Source: an uncultured Bacteriovorax sp.
GTDB lineage: Bacteria; Bdellovibrionota; Bacteriovoracia; Bacteriovoracales; Bacteriovoracaceae
DNA: 7,793 bases
Reading direction: 5' to 3'
Assembly (NCBI GenBank): GCA_943914745.1
Contig: CALUDF010000138.1
Location: 1-7,793 of the forward strand
The notes under the pieces are model-generated. The model was not told the origin of the DNA. It saw only the letters and a program-made list of their open reading frames with translations, and searched no databases. Positions 6,069 to 7,793 of this stretch are shown here, in pieces. Each line of letters begins with the position of its first letter. Position 1 is the first letter of the stretch. The translations under genes were made by a program, and so were the position numbers.

Positions 6069-6077
6069 GGGGTTAAG

Positions 6078-6986
6078 GTGGAAATTAAGTTTTACAACCG
6101 CATAACAGGGAAAGTGGATCATGAGATGGTTTATGGTGATAAATTTATTGAGTGGCTCTACGAATCTCGCAGTGGAAAAGGACTTTCTCACCTTGTTTGC
6201 AAAGCGCCAATTAGTCAATTTTATGGGGCCCTTCAAAACTCGCCTCTAAGCCAGCAAAAAGTTGCGCCATTCATTAAAAAATTCAACATTCAGATGGATG
6301 ATTACCTTCCGGAAGAAGGAAGAAAAGAGACGTCTCCTTACTCAACCTTTAATCAGTTTTTTATCCGCCGTTTTCGCCCAGGGAAGCGTCCTATTGTTGA
6401 AAACCCATCTGAGATGGCGGCCTTCAGTGAAGCCCGTTATTACGGCTATGAGACGGTTCATGATGACGAAACGGTTCCAGTCAAAGGTCACCATTTAAAG
6501 CCTAAGGCACTTATTGCAAGCAGCAAATGGGAAGAGACTTTTTGCGACGGCCCACTTCTGCTTGCGAGACTTTGTCCAGTCGATTATCACCGTTATCATT
6601 TTCCTGATGATGGAAAGATCCTAGACGACTACCGCGTCTCCGGTCTTTATCACTCAGTGAATCCGCTGGCCCTAAAAGCAAAAAGTGACATCTTGATTAC
6701 CAATGAAAGGCACGTCACCATTCTTGAGACTAAGAATTTTGGTAAGCTCGCCTACATTGAAGTTGGTGCCATCTGTGTTGGAAAAATCATTCAGTCAAAA
6801 CCTCTGGATAAAGGCAGAGAGTTTTCTCGTGGAGAAGAAAAAGGTTATTTCCTCTTTGGTGGATCAACTGTCATTGTGGTCGGTGAAAAAGGAAAGTGGA
6901 AGCCTAGCGCTGACATTTTGGCCAACACCAAAAAAGGGATGGAAACATATCTTCACTTAGGAATGAGTGTCGCTGATCGTTGCTAG
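6078..6986 (+). CDS. psd: Phosphatidylserine decarboxylase proenzyme, type II-like
   Basis: A 302-residue proenzyme that cuts itself and converts phosphatidylserine to phosphatidylethanolamine at the inner membrane. The N-terminus 'IKFYNRITGKVDHEMVYG' (3-20) is typical of type II Psd and supports the GTG start at 6078, which has AAGGGG five bases upstream; the next ATG (codon 17) would remove this conserved part. Other motifs: 'STFNQFFIRRFRPGKRPI' (89-106), 'CPVDYHRYHFP' (166-176, with D169, H171 and H174 matching E. coli D142, H144 and H147), 'EVGAICVGKI' (228-237), and the cleavage site 'FGGST' (260-264). S263 should become the pyruvoyl group, leaving a 40-residue alpha chain. Odd point: where the family has the catalytic Asp in 'P-A-D-G' (E. 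coli D90), this protein reads 'AAFSEAR' with E118. Activity is therefore probable but not certain. The gene overlaps the next, convergent gene by 30 bases. Confidence 0.88.
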   Translation: MEIKFYNRITGKVDHEMVYGDKFIEWLYESRSGKGLSHLVCKAPISQFYGALQNSPLSQQKVAPFIKKFNIQMDDYLPEEGRKETSPYSTFNQFFIRRFRPGKRPIVENPSEMAAFSEARYYGYETVHDDETVPVKGHHLKPKALIASSKWEETFCDGPLLLARLCPVDYHRYHFPDDGKILDDYRVSGLYHSVNPLALKAKSDILITNERHVTILETKNFGKLAYIEVGAICVGKIIQSKPLDKGREFSRGEEKGYFLFGGSTVIVVGEKGKWKPSADILANTKKGMETYLHLGMSVADRC

Positions 6987-7736
6987 AAGGGGATAGTGGT
7001 CAGAAGGAAAAATTCCTTGATCACTCACCGCTTTTTCCAGATGGATGTCTTCGCATATAAAATTCTTAGGAATTAAAATCCAATCAATGCGATCGCCCTC
7101 TCGCATCTTCTCACCCCGGAAGCTGTGGTGGCTGGTTTCTTCCGGAAGATTTTTTTCTTTCCAGGGATCTTTGAGCTTAAAATTCTGAGTAAGACTCTCT
7201 TGAATGTCAGTTAGAGGCGATTCGTTGAAATCTCCCATGATGATCACATCGCGCGAGCTTTGTTTTTTTATTTCTTTAATCAGCACTTCAATTTGCTTTT
7301 GCCGAGTCGCTTGTTTGATGTGATCCAGGTGAGTGTTGACGATAGTCATTTGCAGCCCACTTTCTAAGAGGGTTACATCCGCCCAAGTGCAAAGCCTGGG
7401 AAACATGCTCTCAAATGAACTCGAGCCTGGAGTGCCTGGAGTCTCTGAAAGCCAAATGTCTCCAGAGCGCTCAACTTTAACTGTTTTAGGATTCACAAAG
7501 AGGCATGGATACATGCGCTCATCAATCCATTCGCGGTGAGAGTCAACTAAAGTTAATTCAGGGAGGGCTCCATCTAACTTTTTTAGTTGCCCGATTCGTC
7601 CTTCCTGAGTCCCTAATAAATCAGGTTTAAAATCCTGATAGAGTTTTACCAAAAGAGGCATGCGTGAACCCCAGGTATGGATGCCATCGGCAGGGTTATC
7701 AAAACGAATATTGGACGAGAGAATTCTAAGCTTCAT
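6957..7736 (-). CDS. Endonuclease/exonuclease/phosphatase (EEP) family metal-dependent hydrolase
   Basis: A 259-residue protein of the DNase I-like EEP superfamily (PF03372), which cleaves phosphate esters in substrates ranging from nucleic acids to phospholipid headgroups and inositol phosphates. All core motifs are present: N9 in 'SSNIRFDN', the metal-binding E45 in 'LLGTQEG', 'NTHLDH' (134-139) with H136 and D138, 'GDFNESP' (168-174) with D169 and N171, 'RIDWIL' (216-221), and 'SDHYPLLA' (245-252) with D246 and H247. There is no signal peptide or membrane segment, so it is probably cytoplasmic. The 'NIRFDNPADGIHTWGSR' opening resembles the stand-alone hydrolase subgroup rather than exonuclease III. 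The substrate cannot be told from the sequence. The ATG at 7736 is set by homology of the first strand; no clear ribosome site precedes it (only AAGAA about six bases upstream). Its last 30 bases overlap the end of the convergent psd gene. Confidence 0.88.
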   Translation of the reverse strand: MKLRILSSNIRFDNPADGIHTWGSRMPLLVKLYQDFKPDLLGTQEGRIGQLKKLDGALPELTLVDSHREWIDERMYPCLFVNPKTVKVERSGDIWLSETPGTPGSSSFESMFPRLCTWADVTLLESGLQMTIVNTHLDHIKQATRQKQIEVLIKEIKKQSSRDVIIMGDFNESPLTDIQESLTQNFKLKDPWKEKNLPEETSHHSFRGEKMREGDRIDWILIPKNFICEDIHLEKAVSDQGIFPSDHYPLLATISDTHS

Positions 7737-7740
7737 AAAT

Positions 7741-7763
7741 TGTTCTTATTTTAAAACAGAACA
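7741..7763. repeat. Imperfect palindrome upstream of the EEP gene, possible operator
   Basis: TGTTCT (7741-7746) and AGAACA (7758-7763) are perfect inverted arms around an 11-base AT-rich centre containing TTTTAAAA. A second AGAACA occurs at 7774-7779, and TTCTTAT occurs twice (7744-7750, 7764-7770). The element lies 5 bases upstream of the EEP start codon, where a repressor could act. A TAAAAT (minus strand, 7748-7753) inside it could be a -10 box, without a good -35. Function is a guess. Confidence 0.3.
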
Positions 7764-7793
7764 TTCTTATCTGAGAACACTATTCTCCTAAGC

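Noticed and set aside
6009..6236. N-terminal extension of the protease reading frame
   Set aside because: The 76 extra codons lack signal-peptide character, lie antisense to conserved psd codons, and the internal ATG at 6008 has AAGGAGG and a classic signal peptide.
6996..7024. Hairpin AAGGAA/TTCCTT after the psd stop as a terminator
   Set aside because: The stem is A/T-rich with a two-base bulge and no T-tract follows directly; it lies inside EEP codons and may be chance.
1..7793. CRISPR arrays, tRNA or rRNA genes, insertion sequences, attachment sites
   Set aside because: No regularly spaced repeats, cloverleaf-like segments, transposase motifs or paired terminal repeats were seen; almost every base is in a recognised gene or short control region.

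Overview
The window is gene-dense chromosomal DNA from a Gram-negative bacterium. Evidence for an outer membrane and periplasm is a TonB-dependent receptor, a secreted substrate-binding protein and a secreted HtrA protease. Base composition looks slightly AT-leaning, with strong AGGAGG ribosome sites and several E. coli-like -10 boxes. A Bdellovibrio/Bacteriovorax-type predator would fit this mixture, but that is an impression, not something the sequence proves.

Layout, left to right. The 3' end of a peptide-type ABC permease (to 224, +) runs into the end of a TonB-dependent receptor gene (221-2032, -), the stops overlapping by 4 bases. The receptor's leader (about 2033-2141, read on -) carries a compact cobalamin riboswitch behind a good sigma70-type promoter. 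Divergent from it is a three-gene operon (2204-4937, +): a periplasmic binding protein, a FecCD-type permease and an ATPase, each overlapping the next by ATGA. A secreted single-PDZ trypsin-like protease (4941-6008, -) converges on the ATPase gene and shares with it a palindromic terminator inside the ATPase coding sequence. A phosphatidylserine decarboxylase gene (6078-6986, +) diverges from the protease across 69 bp. It overlaps by 30 bp a convergent endonuclease/exonuclease/phosphatase-family gene (6957-7736, -).

How they work together. The receptor and the three ABC genes form a complete vitamin B12 (cobalamin or corrinoid) import route: outer-membrane uptake, periplasmic capture, inner-membrane transport. 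The riboswitch is what fixes the substrate, because these protein families alone could equally serve siderophores or haem. It covers only the receptor; no aptamer is visible in front of the ABC operon, so the two halves may be controlled differently. The ABC proteins resemble the Bacteroidota type of corrinoid/iron transporter rather than E. coli BtuFCD. The protease (envelope protein quality control) and decarboxylase (phosphatidylethanolamine synthesis) are envelope housekeeping genes with no visible link to B12. The EEP-family protein has an intact active site but unknown substrate.

The most interesting points are the reduced riboswitch with its A/U-rich closing helix, the terminator inside the ATPase gene, and a decarboxylase with Glu where the family normally has its catalytic Asp. 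I did not find a clearly new multi-gene system. No stretch over 300 bases lacks a gene.
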